From positions 620,001-684,000 of the forward strand of contig BCIM01000011.1 in the NCBI GenBank assembly GCA_039545315.1: DNA of 64,000 nt, read 5' to 3'. The stretch is from Kondoa malvinella. Taxonomy: Eukaryota; Basidiomycota; Agaricostilbomycetes; Agaricostilbales; Kondoaceae. Of the stretch, positions 35,653 to 48,200 are shown one piece after another (position 1 is the first letter of the stretch; every line of letters begins with the position of its first letter). Below the pieces are notes generated by a model. That model was not told where the DNA came from and searched no databases. It saw only the letters and a list, made by a program, of their open reading frames with translations. A program made the position numbers and the translations under genes.

Positions 35653-35935
35653 TGATTGAAGCGACGGCTCAGGCGGAGAATGGGAATGTATGTAAGATCT
35701 GCAGTGATCTTCTCATGGTGACTGATTGCCGTGAATGACAGGCATGCTTGGCGGGCGCTTTCGGCTACATGCTCTCGCTCAAAGAGCTTGCCGTCTGGAT
35801 TCGACACGCTGTACCAAATAGGGACAAGAAGAACGATCGGGACCGCAAAGATACAGCAGCAACTATGTTACCTGCGCAAAGCCATTATAGACTACCGTAC
35901 ACGCGTGCTTAGAATGCGTCCGTGTAACCGTGTTG

Positions 35936-36823
35936 ATGTCAGCCTGTCGCGATATTTGTGTCTTGTTCCTGATAGCTCTTGCATACCCTGCCTCGCATCA
36001 CATCACAATACCTGTATCTATATACCCTTACCAACATCATGTCCTTTTGGCCTCTAGACGATCCAAAGCTCGCATCAAGTTCGAGCTTCCAACGTCGCTT
36101 TCTCTCTATCTCGCTGGATCTCCAAGACTCCATGTATCCTCTTCAGACACGAGTGATGCTGCTGGTGTACTTTTCACGCTTCCCTTGCCTGCAGAATTGG
36201 CCCAAACCTGGCAGGTACAATTCTTACCTTTTGTCTCTCTCGACGTGTCTCATGGATCTTGCCAGAATCTATACACCGTTACAGCAATCCTACGTAAATC
36301 ACAGAAATACCGAAGCTGCTCTGCACAAGAAATACTAGACGCGGATATCCAGCTGTGCGATGCCCCGCTTCTGTTGAAACACAATGCAAAGGTCTGCAAG
36401 AAAGCAGCGGCTGGATTAGACCCTGTCGAAGTAGCGCCTGTGACATCGGGTAGCGAAGCGGATTGGCTACTAGGGACCAAAGACTGGTAAGTCTCCCCTT
36501 TTTTGTTCAGTCTTTCATGTCGCTCATGAGATTTTGCTTGTTCAGGTCTGGCGTTCAAGAAGGGCTCGCAAAGAAGAATCCGCAAAGTCAAGCCTTGGCT
36601 GAAGCGGCATTCTGGCTGCATGTGCATAGCCGATTTCTAGATCTTATGGGTATGTACTTGCTGAATTACACATCATCACACTGATATGCTTAACGTAGCT
36701 GCCATGTCTACGGAATATGTTGCACTATGTCCTTCTACCTGGCAAGCACTAGTCGGACATTTGTCGAACGCGCGGGATACAGTCACGGAGATCCTCCGAA
36801 ATACGACTCTGCGGTCGCGTTGA
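35936..36823 (+). CDS. Unknown secreted or ER-lumenal protein
   Basis: The start is MSACRDICVLFLIALAYPAS, a hydrophobic N-terminus that looks like a signal peptide. The lumenal part reads KARIKFELPTSLSLYLAGSP, AGVLFTLPLPAELAQTWQV and SLDVSHGSCQNLYTVTAIL, with several cysteines. Then introns at about 36488-36546 and 36649-36698 join WSGVQEGLAKKNPQSQAL, FWLHVHSRFLDLMAAMSTEY and STWQALVGHLSNARDTVTEI, ending at 36823. I do not recognise the family. A competing frame starting at the ATG at 36041 (MSFWPLDDPK) overlaps and cannot be excluded as an alternative start. Confidence 0.5.
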
Positions 36824-37447
36824 CACTACATACGTCTCATAGCTTGCATCTAGACAGATTGGGGAGCAGTCTGGCTGTCTGTAATAGTACAGTCGTCTAT
36901 CTTTCCCTTTTGTTTTTCTGTGGTCAAAAGGCGAGACATGGCGATTACTGCGCGATGAGTCTCGAGCAGCTGGGTGGAAGTCTGTTGCCAGATGTATTGC
37001 AGAGCGTTGCGTATACATACATTCACGTCGACTGCCAACAAACTGCCAACCTCAGGCTCATCAATTTGCTGCAAGCGACCATCACGCCAGGTCTCGTGCA
37101 TAATGCCTACTTGGCAGCGCTAGTCCGAGCGCGCACAATAGCTCGCACCACTACACAGGACCTGGATTGCTCAGCCATTCGAGAATCGAGATACATCTCG
37201 AAATGCCCAAATCCGGCGAACCCACACTCTCGTCCAAAGGATCGCCCCTTATACCGCCTTTAGTAGTCGATCGGGGCTGTCAATGCTCTGAAATATGTAT
37301 CGTCTTCTTTGTTCCCATTTCACTACTTCATCTGCTGGCATTTTCCTGTTTTATCGACTTTCATTCATTCTATACGCTCTCTCCCTCTACACTCCTTCCA
37401 GCCTTCCAAGACACCTACAGAACCATTCAATATGACCTTCCTTCGCT
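36824..37447. other. Intergenic stretch
   Basis: About 620 bases between two plus-strand genes. A 178-codon plus frame (36727-37263) overlaps the previous gene's end and looks unlike a protein. Weak minus frames also exist. The stretch just upstream of the PalI-like gene is pyrimidine-rich, as expected of a fungal promoter. Confidence 0.4.
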
Positions 37448-38499
37448 ATGTTGGCCAGGTGTTCCTGTTCTTTTGGAGTACTCTGCTTAGCACTCGTTTC
37501 CGTTTCTGCACCAATCGTCCCTCAAATCGCCTTTCTCACCGGCAAATTCTCACAAGACATTACTCTGAGGCTGGGGGCGACGGGAGGATGCATTATGGTC
37601 GGCAAGAGTCAGACTTGTCCATCAGCTCAGCTGGGCTATTCTATCAGTGAGTTGTCTTTGACAACCGTGCAGACAGAAGCTGACGAGCCTCTTGTAGCAC
37701 TCGACAACTTCCCAGGCAAAGAACGCGACGGGCCAGAGCCGCTCAACTCAACGCTCACTTTTGCCATGGTGGTGTTCCCTCTTGGTGCGTATTCTGCTAT
37801 ATTAGGTGATACAGTCATTTACCCGTTTGAGCAGCTGCTATCTTCGGCCTCCTCGCTTTCGCTACATCTCTGCCTCGCCGCAGTAGATTCGCTCGTTGGA
37901 TCACCCTAGCTTTGATCATCTTGACTTTCATCCTCTCCACTATCGTAGGCTGCTTCAAATACATTGAATAGATCAATTGCTGATGTGTAACTGTACAGGG
38001 TCTCGCTGTCTCTTTGGCTCTGTTCGTCAATGCTCTCAACCGGATCAACGACCAATTCGCACCAGCTAGTCCAGCAAGTCTCGGTCCAGCCATCTGGGTC
38101 TCAATCGCGGCAGTCGTCCTGATCGCCTTCTCCGGTCTCTTGATCGCCAGCAGCAAGCCTGCCAAAACAGCTTCCGACAATCATTCCATGCAAAGCAAAG
38201 GTTTCCAAGTCGTGGAACCCGTTACCTACAGACAGCAGTACGGAAGCTACACCCGACCCACCATCGGCGAACCTCAATACGTTCATCAAGGCATGAAGCT
38301 GGACTTTAATCCTCATCAGCGAGAGGGGAGCTATTATTCAGGCGACAGCGTTTACAGCGGTGACGCCCAAGAATATCACGCCGCTTCACATGACAACCAA
38401 GCTGCAGTGGGCAAAAGTAGGAGCTTGTCGGGCAGTAGACAAGGCAGCTTTGGGTTGAAAAGGTCTCTGTCACGTCACAGCGGCAAGTCCAAGCGATGA
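37448..38499 (+). CDS. PalI/Rim9-like four-helix membrane protein
   Basis: The start is MLARCSCSFGVLCLALVSVS. Helix 1 is SFGVLCLALVSVSAPIV. An external loop follows, then helix 2 around AIFGLLAFATSLPRRSRF with a charged turn, helix 3 WITLALIILTFILSTIV, and helix 4 WVSIAAVVLIAFSGLLIA. The cytosolic tail is Tyr/Ser-rich (RQQYGSYTRPTIGE, GSYYSGDSVYSGD, then SLSRHSGKSKR). Introns are about 37649-37696, 37785-37834 and 37949-37998. The arrangement matches SUR7/PalI family members such as Rim9, which chaperones the alkaline pH sensor Rim21/PalH. That role is an inference from family. Good reading-frame continuity. Confidence 0.68.
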
Positions 38500-38580
38500 G
38501 AGGACTGTGGTAGCCATGCGTGCAAATCTGGAATATTGTATGATTGGTATATCACATGTACTGCACTGAACCATCCACTA

Positions 38581-41500
38581 CTACCCAGTCCCACGAAGCG
38601 TCCTATGCCGATGCGAATCTAACCAACTAGATCCTCCTTGCGGCAGCTTGCTTTGTAGCGCATCTTGTTTAAAGTTCCGAAGTCCCAATTGCTGCCAAGC
38701 TAACAGCATTTGTTCTTGCTCGATGCGCGTCTGCTGCTCTGCTTCTTGCTGACCTCGCTATTCATGAAGTCAGCCACCTCATACAATTAGCGGGCAAGTC
38801 TACATACTTTCATGGTCTCGAGTTCTGCTCTCAGAGTCACGACAAGCTCGTCTTGCGCCGGCTAATTGCATCGATCAGCAGGAGATCAACATACAAGAAC
38901 GATGTCTGCTTACGTCTGCGTGTATCTTTGATCCGTATCTGTCACGCGCCAAACTATCCTGCTGTCGGATGAAATGTGTACAAGAAGTTCAGACATGGTT
39001 GTCCCTTTTGAATATCCATACTAACAGTCTTTGCCTTCTCCAATCGAGCTTCAAGCTCTTGTATGTGTTGACCCTGCGATTGATGCTCTGTTTGCATCTG
39101 GTCGAGCATCTCACGGTTTGCATCTGACAGGCCTTCCTTTCCCAGGCTGGCTTTCAGATCGCTGTCATGCGAGGCGTAAGAAATAGCATGCCAATATGAT
39201 GACAGGCACATACGACATATGCCGTTCACGTTCTAGCATGCGCTCGCGCTGCCCGATGCTATCGCTCTGGAGATCGATCTTATCCAGTAAGAGTTGATTG
39301 ATAGTCCGATCTTGTGCACGTGAAGTCTCTGCAGCTGTGACAAGCTGTTCTTTGAGCTGGCGGGCCTCCAGCGTGAGTCCCTGATTCTCTTGTGACACTG
39401 ACGCTCGCAGGCTGGCCAGCATATCGACTTGATCTTTGTTGACAAGTTGTACTGCAGGAAAAAGCTTAGCAGGAATCACTCGGAGGAACAAACTGCTAAC
39501 AATCTGAGCGAGCGATAGTCACCTCTTTGATCAAGCTTTCCAGCTGCGTCTCAGCATCAGATAATTTCTCTTTCGCCAGCTCTGCTTCTTCGACTGTCTC
39601 GTTAAGACGCTGCCGTAGAGCGATGGCGACCTCGGCACTGTATAAGTAGTTCAGAAGCAAGCCAAAAGAACGGTTCAGCGATCGCCGTACCTGGTCGAGT
39701 TGTCATTCTTGCCGCTACGAATCTCTTCCAGCTTGTTCTGTAAGCCTAGGCGTTCTTTGCGCTCTTTGAGATAGTCTTGCTCGTATCGCCTCTTCATGCT
39801 ATTGGCGTCCTCTAGCAAATTATCCAGCACAACAATCCTCGAGCTATCAGCTTGGCTTTGTGTGGTATCTTTCAGCTGTCTTTCCAGACGTCTGATCTGA
39901 ATACGTAGGTCGGTCATAGATTCTGGACGTATAGCATTGGCAAGACGAGGTGCTCCGTCGTCTTCATCGTCTGTAGAGTCTGCCAGAGGATGCTTCGCTC
40001 CATTCGTTTGCGCTTTAGCTTTCGCCGGGTTGAGATCAGCCTCCTTCAGTCGCTCCTCGTAGAGTGCGACCGTTTCAGTATTCTGGGCGTTCTCCTTTTC
40101 AAGGGTCGCGAGCCGTTCCTGAGCTTTGCTAAGATCGAATTCAAATTTCTCCTTAGCTGAAGACGATGCCGAGAGCTGGGTGTCAAGATCGGTTATTTGT
40201 GATTTATACGTGTCGATTAGCGACCTATACGAGGCAGATTTGGTGAATTCTTCTTCTAGTATTGCATTGCGGTCGACTAGCGTTATATTCTGTTCTTCGA
40301 GCGACTGTATCGCAACTGTCAGTACGGACCGATAGTTTGGGTGAGAAAGACATACGTTCATCTCTTTCCGAAGATCGCTGGCTTCTTCGAGCTTCTTTTT
40401 GTATTTCTCAATAGCCGTTTCCGCCTTAAGAAGACGATCTGCGTCTGATATCGCGTCAATGACTTATCAATGCAAACATGAACCAAAGCTTACTATGTCT
40501 GTGTTCATCGATCTCGTCTTTCAGCTTGTCTGCTTCTTCCGCTTTCGGTATCAGCTCTGCGTTCTGTAGTCGCATGATCAGCCGTTTCAACTCAAGTCAA
40601 TATGTGCTTACTTTGCTCTCCAATTCGGTCAGCCGACTCTTCTGTTGATTGACCTGGCTCTCCGCTTCTCCAAGCTCATCTTCAATCTTCCGTCTGCTCA
40701 AAGGCATCAGTGTATGGCATTGACCGACGCATGAGACTCACAAATCAGTCTTTAATCGATCTATCTCGCTGAGTAGGTGTTCTCGTTCTTCTGCTACATT
40801 GGACGAGGAAGTTGAAGTTGATTGCTGACTATCATCCCGGGCCATAGCAGCGCTTTGTGATGCTTCAGAGCTGCGAAGAAGAGCTTCCTACAATGGCACA
40901 TTAGTCGAAACGTTCGATCGCTGACATGTAAAGCATACATGCTGCTGAGATAGCTTTGAGTATTGAGCCATGAGGTCTTCGTACACATGCTGCAGCATGT
41001 TTCGATCCGCTTGAGCTTCTTGAGCTTGGTCTCGTTCGTGTCCGTTCGGTACATTGGCAGCCGGGACATCGACAATGTCGTTGAACTAAAGAATCAAGAA
41101 TCGGGATCAGGTTGTCACAATCAGCAGCTCTTCTAGCCCGCACATCACTGATGACCTTCATAAGTTCTTCTTGCGCCGATTCGTCCAGCTTCTGCAGCTG
41201 ATCAATATGTTCGTGATTCTGACAGCTTCAGATATCAGAACGAGCTTGCTTGATAGACCATTGTTGCTGACCCGATCACTTTGTACAGCGACGCAAAGCA
41301 CCAGAGAGACGAGCTTGCACATTTCTTGTTGCGCTTTCGGCGCTGGAACCTTCTCAGCTATGGTTTGCAAGTCAGGAGGAGGAAGGTGCTGTATAGACTC
41401 CTGCATGACGTTCCTGTCGAGCTGTTTCACCTACATGACATCCGACCAATGAAGTCACGAACCGAAAGTAACGAGCTATGAGGTCGTATACAGCCATCAG

Positions 41501-41838
41501 AGCATGTTTGCGAGCCAGACTGAGTTCAGTCGTGCCATTGGATATCGCATCTTGCCTTGTGAAGAAGTCGGAATCGCTTCACGAGCCACATTCATTACGA
41601 CACCAGCAGAGTGACAGGACAGAACACACATGGAATGCAGTATAGCAGAGAGCCTTTGACCGTCTGCCAAATCCAGGATGCTGTCAATCGTTACATTTGG
41701 CAGCGGGCTTCCACTCGACTGGCGCAGACGCTTGTTGGGAGAGAGTATGGTAGGGCTACGCGGTCCATCTGTGCTAGCGAGCGGGATTGAGTTGACCCAA
41801 AGCAATAATGCTCTGGCGCGCTTGTCTTGATCTTCCAT
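38581..41838 (-). CDS. HOOK: Hook-family dynein adaptor
   Basis: The start at 41838 gives MEDQDKRARALLLWVNSIPL. An N-terminal Hook domain follows, with DSILDLADGQRLSAILHS joined via an intron (about 41582-41632) to IDSDFFTRQDAISNGTTEL, HALMAVYDLIAR and KQLDRNVMQESIQH. Long coiled coils fill 39000-41000, for example LLEDANSMKRRYEQDYLKER, QLKDTTQSQADSSRIVVL and EEQNITLVDRNAILEEEF. The C-terminus is WQQLGLRNFKQDALQSK. Hook proteins link cytoplasmic dynein-dynactin to early endosomes, via Fts/FHIP. Numerous short introns are required; the exons are all in consistent frames where checked. Confidence 0.85.
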
Positions 41839-42239
41839 CTCAGCTGCGCCAAGGTGCGCCCTCCAAGCAGGCCAACAGGTATCGTTAGTGGGTATGTGCA
41901 AGCAGTCAAGGTATCGGCAAGTCGCTGGCGAGAAAGAAGCGTCGAAGCGAACATGACAAGCAAGAGGTCAAGGCTTTCGCCAGGCCAATTCCGGTAGCAT
42001 GCTGGTTCGCTGTGTCAAACCAAACGGACCTATTTCTGTGCTGCAATCTGCTGCAAGAGCTATGCAATGAACCTATCGGCGAACGGTCGAACTCGCGACA
42101 GAGTCCATATCGAACAAGCTACCTATGTGCAGCGCGCAGTGTATTAATCCCGCGACGAAGTCATCCTAAGTAGCCTGGCTTTCCTCTATTTTGCTCCCGC
42201 GTAGGTAAAGCCTTCTGTTCTTTGTTTGCATGTGAGGCC
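41839..42239. other. Divergent promoter region
   Basis: About 400 bases between Hook and the ABCC transporter genes, transcribed apart. No open frame of note, no RNA gene. A TATT-containing AT-rich patch sits near 42140. Confidence 0.45.
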
Positions 42240-45200
42240 ATGTCCGGCACACCAGGCTTGCTCCTGTACAGCCTGCAACACTCTCATTTCCTCTGTACTT
42301 GGCTTTCTCTCGATATGCCCGAGTGTTCAAGCGATTGGACATGGAATACGCCTGCTTTTCCTGGTTCAGCATGTCGCGAACTGGACTTCTCTCTAATATT
42401 CAGCACGGTCGTGCTATCGATCATACCTTCGACTTGCTTCATCATCTTGGCTGGTCGTCATATCCACGATTTGTTGCGCGATGATTTGAAGGTTAATAGG
42501 TCGAAAGCATCTTTGCTCATCTACGGAGCCAAGATGATCTGTGCTAGTCTGGCAGTGCTCGGGAGTATGACGAGCTTGATCGGATGGGTGCAGGATAGAC
42601 CAGCCAGCGGGAGTGCTGCAGCTGCTTTGAGCGTTCTAAGTGCTGTAAGTGCCAATTTTGAGCATCAGCAGAGCTGATCAGCTATCACAGGTCTTGCTCG
42701 CCGCCATCAGTTACATGGAACACTTTCGACGCCTACGTTAGTCTCTTAGAATTTCGGCATTCTTGATAGTCATGATCGGCTGTGACGGCATTCGGCTACG
42801 CACTTTCTTCTTGGTTGAGTACAACATTGCCAAGACTGTCTTCATGATCGGCTGCATACTTTCGCTCGCAGCCCGCCTTTCACTTGTGGTCGTCGAGAAC
42901 ATACCGAAACGCTTCATCCTGCTCAATCCAACCACAAAAATGGCATTGTCCGCCGAAGCTACGGCAACACCGCTCAGTCGATGGTTCATGCTCTGGCTAC
43001 TTCCACTGCTAAGTAAAGGCTACAACAACCCAAATTTGAGCTTGAACGATCTCGGTGAAGCACCGCAAGATTCCGCTGCAGTATATGCTCGTTTCGAAAA
43101 GGCGTGGTCGAAGCATCGACATGGGAAGCTACCTATGGCCAGAAGTCTTTGCTCAGCTTTCAGTGGGGAACTCATAGCCCCTCTCGTCTCGGTCTTACTC
43201 TGGTGTCTGCTTCTCATGAGCGTACCGCTCGAGCTCGCCGGTCTTCTGACATTTCTCAAGTAGGTCTGACGAATTGTCATGTAGATCATGTACTTACTCC
43301 TATCGCAGCTCATGGCAGACGAATAATCCTCAACCTGAAACTTATGGCTGGGCTCTTGTAGCTGCTTTCGGGCTTACTTCTCTCTTGACACCGATAACGC
43401 TCGCTTCCGCTCAATATGCTTGGTTCTCGACTGCTGCGCTCATACGTCAAGCTTTAGTTGAAGCGGTCTATCGAAAAGCAGCAGGGTGTTTCCCACAACC
43501 GTTGTTCTTTGCTGATGCTGTATCAAGCTTCGTGTCAATTTGGCGGTCGTACAACAGAATGGTCTTGACTCGATGATGTCCTACGTGTCGCTCGATATTG
43601 AGCGCATTGTGTGCGTTGTCTTCTCCACAAGCCACTTTGATGCTCATTATTTGTATCAGATCATGCGCTGGAGCACCTTATCAAGCACTAGCACTGATCA
43701 TACTGTTTTTCTTTGGCTTGCCGTAGGCCTTCAAGCTGTCTTTTGTGTGAGTGGAAAACGCTGACATCAGTAGTATCATTGCATCCCAATTTGGAATGGC
43801 CTTCCTGGCGTGCCTGATAACCTCTCTTGTCACCTTGTAAGTTGTGCTACGTTTTGCTGAACTACCGCTAATCCAGCACAACAGAATTGTCATTCCGTTG
43901 ACTGCCGCCACATTTGTGTCCTCTCAAGATGCTTGGTCGAAACGGACAGACCGCCGTCAGTACTGTTGGAAGAAGAATAGACTCAGCTGACTGCTGTATG
44001 TGATTAGGTGTAGCATACCTGACTTCCGTCTTACGATGCATCAGCGCAGTCAAAGCTTCGGCATATGAGTTCGCTCTGAGCAAAGAGTACCTGAGCCTGC
44101 GAGAAGACGAATTGTACCACATGAATAGGTATCGAAGAAGCTGGGCTCGAGCTGGTATCTTCCACAATGGGCAAGTTTTCGTAGTATGCGCATGCAGAAG
44201 TGACTAAATGCATTCGTGCAGGTTATTGGGTGCGCCAGGGCAGCTCTTGTTAGGCTTGGCCTTATCTTCGACTCGCTTGCAGTTTCTATCCGACTATTTA
44301 CTTTCGGCGCTTTTGCTCTAATCGGCAAAGCATCTGATGACATTGTTTTTGCAAAGTCCAAAGTCTTTGTCGTGTTGTCAGTTTTGGAAATCATCGCTCT
44401 CGCATTCTACGACGTAGTGTGGCAGGTCGGCAGTCTCTTCAGTGAGCTATGATCGGCCGGCACAGCTATAATCAATTTATCTCCTTCATAGGTTGTTGGT
44501 CTTCCGTCCGACGGATCGAAGCTTTCCTCAAATGCGCGGAGCAAGACTTGGTATTGGCGCCTCGCTCGGAGGATGCTTGTGCTACATCCCTCGAGCCAGA
44601 GGTCTCGAATATTGCAGAACTAAATGCAGCATCGCCAAAAGTGGTCTTCGAGAACGCTACCATAGGATTGAATGATGTGGCCTTCCTTCGCGATCTGAAT
44701 TGTGCATGTCCCGCTTCGCAGCTGACTTTACTGGTAGGATCGGTCGCATGTGTACGCAGAGCTTTCTAGCGACTTATCGTGAAACTTACTGGGAGATACA
44801 GGGCAAAAGCAGTATCCTCATGGCCATCTTGCACGAATACGATATCATTTCTGGCTCGATCGCGATATCGTCTCAGTGCCCAATAGCATACGCCTCTCAA
44901 GACGCTTTCCTAATGACTGCTTCGTCGATAAAAGAGAATATCCTGTTTGGTCAAACATTCGATGCTGCTAAATATCGAAGGGTGGTGGAAGCGTGTGCGC
45001 TGCATGATGACCTAGCCGAGATGGACGATAGCGATCAGCGCTCATGTGCTGCGCTTTCCGGCGGCCAACGAAGCGTATGTCGGCTCATCCTCAAGTCCCC
45101 TATTCTAATCATTGTCTCTTTGCAGCGCATCACTTTGGCTCGTTGTGCATACGCTGACGCGGCACTTATACTGCTTGACGTAAAAGAACGCTTCAACCTG

Positions 45201-48200
45201 AAGAGATTTGACCGCTTATCAAGGTCTAGGATCCAATGTGCGCTCTGGACAACAATGTCGAAGAGCATATCTGGCAAAGCCTATTCGGATCGTCGGGATT
45301 ACTCAAAGGCAGAACCGTCATTATGGCTAGCAACAGCGTCAAACGCCTTCAACATGCAGATCATATAATCTATCTCGAGAACGCTACAACTTCAGCCGAA
45401 GGAAACTATCGAGACATGTGCAAGGCAACGCCAATCTTTAGCGAGCTCGGTCCAATGCATCATCACTATGTGAAGCGTACAGATGCAATTGCGTTGCGGT
45501 CAGAGGAAACCGCGTCAATGCTTACAAATATGGGCCACGCAGCTGCTCATGCTACGGATGACATCGACAATGAGGCGAGAGCAACGGCGTCAGGCGTCGT
45601 CTCCGCTGTCCACTTTTTCTTGTCCCGCTCTGGCTGGCTCAACGTTGCCATGATCTCCTTGTCGGCCTTGTTGGGTAGATAGCCTCGCTTCTTTGGGAAA
45701 AGATCTCGCGCTCACCCCAATCTCAGCTGTACCACTACATCAGTCAGTCAAGCCTCACATTAAAGCGATATCTTTCAGACTCTGTTCGCCAGAGTGGGAT
45801 TCATCACCTACTTTCGATTTTGGGCTGATGAGGCATCCAACCGGAAAGACCAAGGTACTGTCGTCTCTTAGTGACAGTCAGCCGAGCCTGAAAGAATCGT
45901 CAGATGCTTGGACCTGGATCGCTGGGCTAATTGGTCTTACGATATCTTATCTAATCTTTGCGGGTTCTTGGTGGAGACTACAGTATCAAATCCTCCCGGT
46001 CTCTAGCGGGCGAAATACTCATCAGGCTCAGACCCGTAGCCGTCAGTAGCTCTCCTGAACACCAGCTCCTACTCAGACTAGGGCAAGTATTCAATGCGCC
46101 TGCCACTTTCTTCCAGCAAAGCTCTGTTGGCTACATCATGGTCAGTTCGCCACACGTACGTAAAGTCTGGTCTTTGAAAAGTCTGCTAGAATCGCTTTAG
46201 CCTTGATTCGTTTCTTTATGAAGGAGACTTCGCCTTTAATGTCTGCTGGGCTTGTAAGTAGAATCTCCTTCTTGCGGCACTAAAAAATTCTCATACGGTC
46301 AATGCAGTCCAGCGAGTGGTTTCGTCACAGCTTGACTGCTCGAATTGACGCTTGTGCGGCCAGATGTGGCTTGACGATCGTCTCACAGCTGGTGTGAGAC
46401 GATGTGCTCTCTATGCAGATAGCATCAAAGCTTACGCTATTCTCTAGTCTAGTCTGTGTCGCAAGTCAATATGCATTGGCTGTTATCGTATGTCTTTTGT
46501 CGCTCTCTGCCGACTATCCAGTCGATCGTCCCAACCAGGCTGGCGGAGGCATCTTCTGCGAGTGTGTACGACGGTTCTATATCCGATCATCAAGGCAACT
46601 ACGCAAAATCCTTTCTGCTGCACAGACACCGCTCTTCTCAGCATGTGAAGAGCTTCAGGACGGACTTGTTATCATTCGAGCCTTCTCGCAACAGCAATGC
46701 CTAATCCACCGAGCTTCGCAACGTATCACCTGCTCAGTGGTGCCATATCTTGTACTTCAAGCGAGCAGGACGTGGTACAGCTTGATTCTTGGCTTCTCCA
46801 GCTTATGCTTCTCCATGGTTTTACTTCCGCTCGCGATCGTCAATCGCAGGAGCACAGATCAAGGTAGTCTCTCATTGGGTAAGGGTCTCGCTGCTGGATA
46901 TAGGCTGCAGCTGATAGTCAATGAAGCGATTCTACAACTAATCATGCTGCCTTGTGAGCCAGCAGATGTTTGGCAGACTCGGTTCAAACTACACTTACGC
47001 ATGTAACTTACAGCAATTTTGCAGTTACTACTAGAAGCGATTACAGGTCAGCGGGTACATTCCGGTCATGCTATCCTTCTGATTTGCGGCAGAGGTGGAA
47101 ATACATTCGATCGGTGGGTGGTCGTCGATTTTTACATCACCAGCCTGAGTTGAACTATCAGTCTTTGCAGCTGTTCATCGTCTCCAGAAAATCATCTCAA
47201 CGCCCAGAGAGGAACCTGAGACGGACATGACGGCTGCTTCTCAAAATTACAAACGGCTTGACTGGATGAGGGCTTCAAGCATCTGTTTCGACAACATCAT
47301 CCTGCGCTACGAACCGAAAAGTCGTCCAGCTCTGTACAATTTCAGTCTGAACATTCGACAAGGTGAACGCATAGGGATCTGCGGCAGAACCGGTAGCGGT
47401 AAATCAAGCTTGTTGGCTGCTTTGTTTCGTCTCTACGATATCGAAAGTGGAAGCATTCATATCGGCTGCGTGGACATCAAGTCGATTCCAAGACAAGCTC
47501 TTCGTAATCAGTTAACGTTTATTCCACAAGATGCTATGCTTCTGTGTTGCTCGCTGCGAGAAGTGGTTTCCTGCCACAAGCACACCTTCGAAGCTAATCG
47601 TGATTCTGTAGAACCTCGATCCCGAGAAGGAGCATGGCGACGCAGCGATTTGGGCTGCGCTGGAGACTGCGCACTGCAAGACCTTTGTGGATGGATTGGA
47701 GGGCAAGCTGGATTACGAAGTGTCGGGTAGCGGACAAGCGATATCAAGAGGCACGCGACAGCTTCTTGCTCTGGCTAGAGCGCTGTGTGAGTACTTTCCC
47801 CGTTGCTGCTTTCCCCTTGACTAATCGAGCTTTGGTTACATTATTGAAGTGAGAAACCGAAGAATCCTTTGCCTCGACGAAGCGTCTGCATTGTTAGATA
47901 AAGATACCGACCAAGGTGGGACTCTGATGCTTGCCTTGAATGCTGCTGGATTGCTGATGTCTTGTGTGTAGCTGTCCAAGATGTTCTTCGGACCGCTTTC
48001 AAAGATGTGACTATCCTGGTCGTCGCTCATCGCATCAGGAACGTCCCTCTCTGCCAAGTAGTATAGGACGCTAACTGTATATATGCAGCACTATAGCAGA
48101 TATGGACCGAATCATCTGTTTGGATGTAGGTCGGATCATCGAGCAGGGAGCACCGCAGGACTTGCTGCGTGATGAACAAGGGTACTTTGCGCAGCTGACT

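Noticed and set aside
36727..37263. 178-codon plus frame
   Set aside because: Overlaps a better gene end and shows no domain or intron logic.
43470..43620. Apparent frameshift in the ABCC gene
   Set aside because: A 38-base GT...AG intron at 43520-43557 restores the conserved sequence, so no frameshift is needed.
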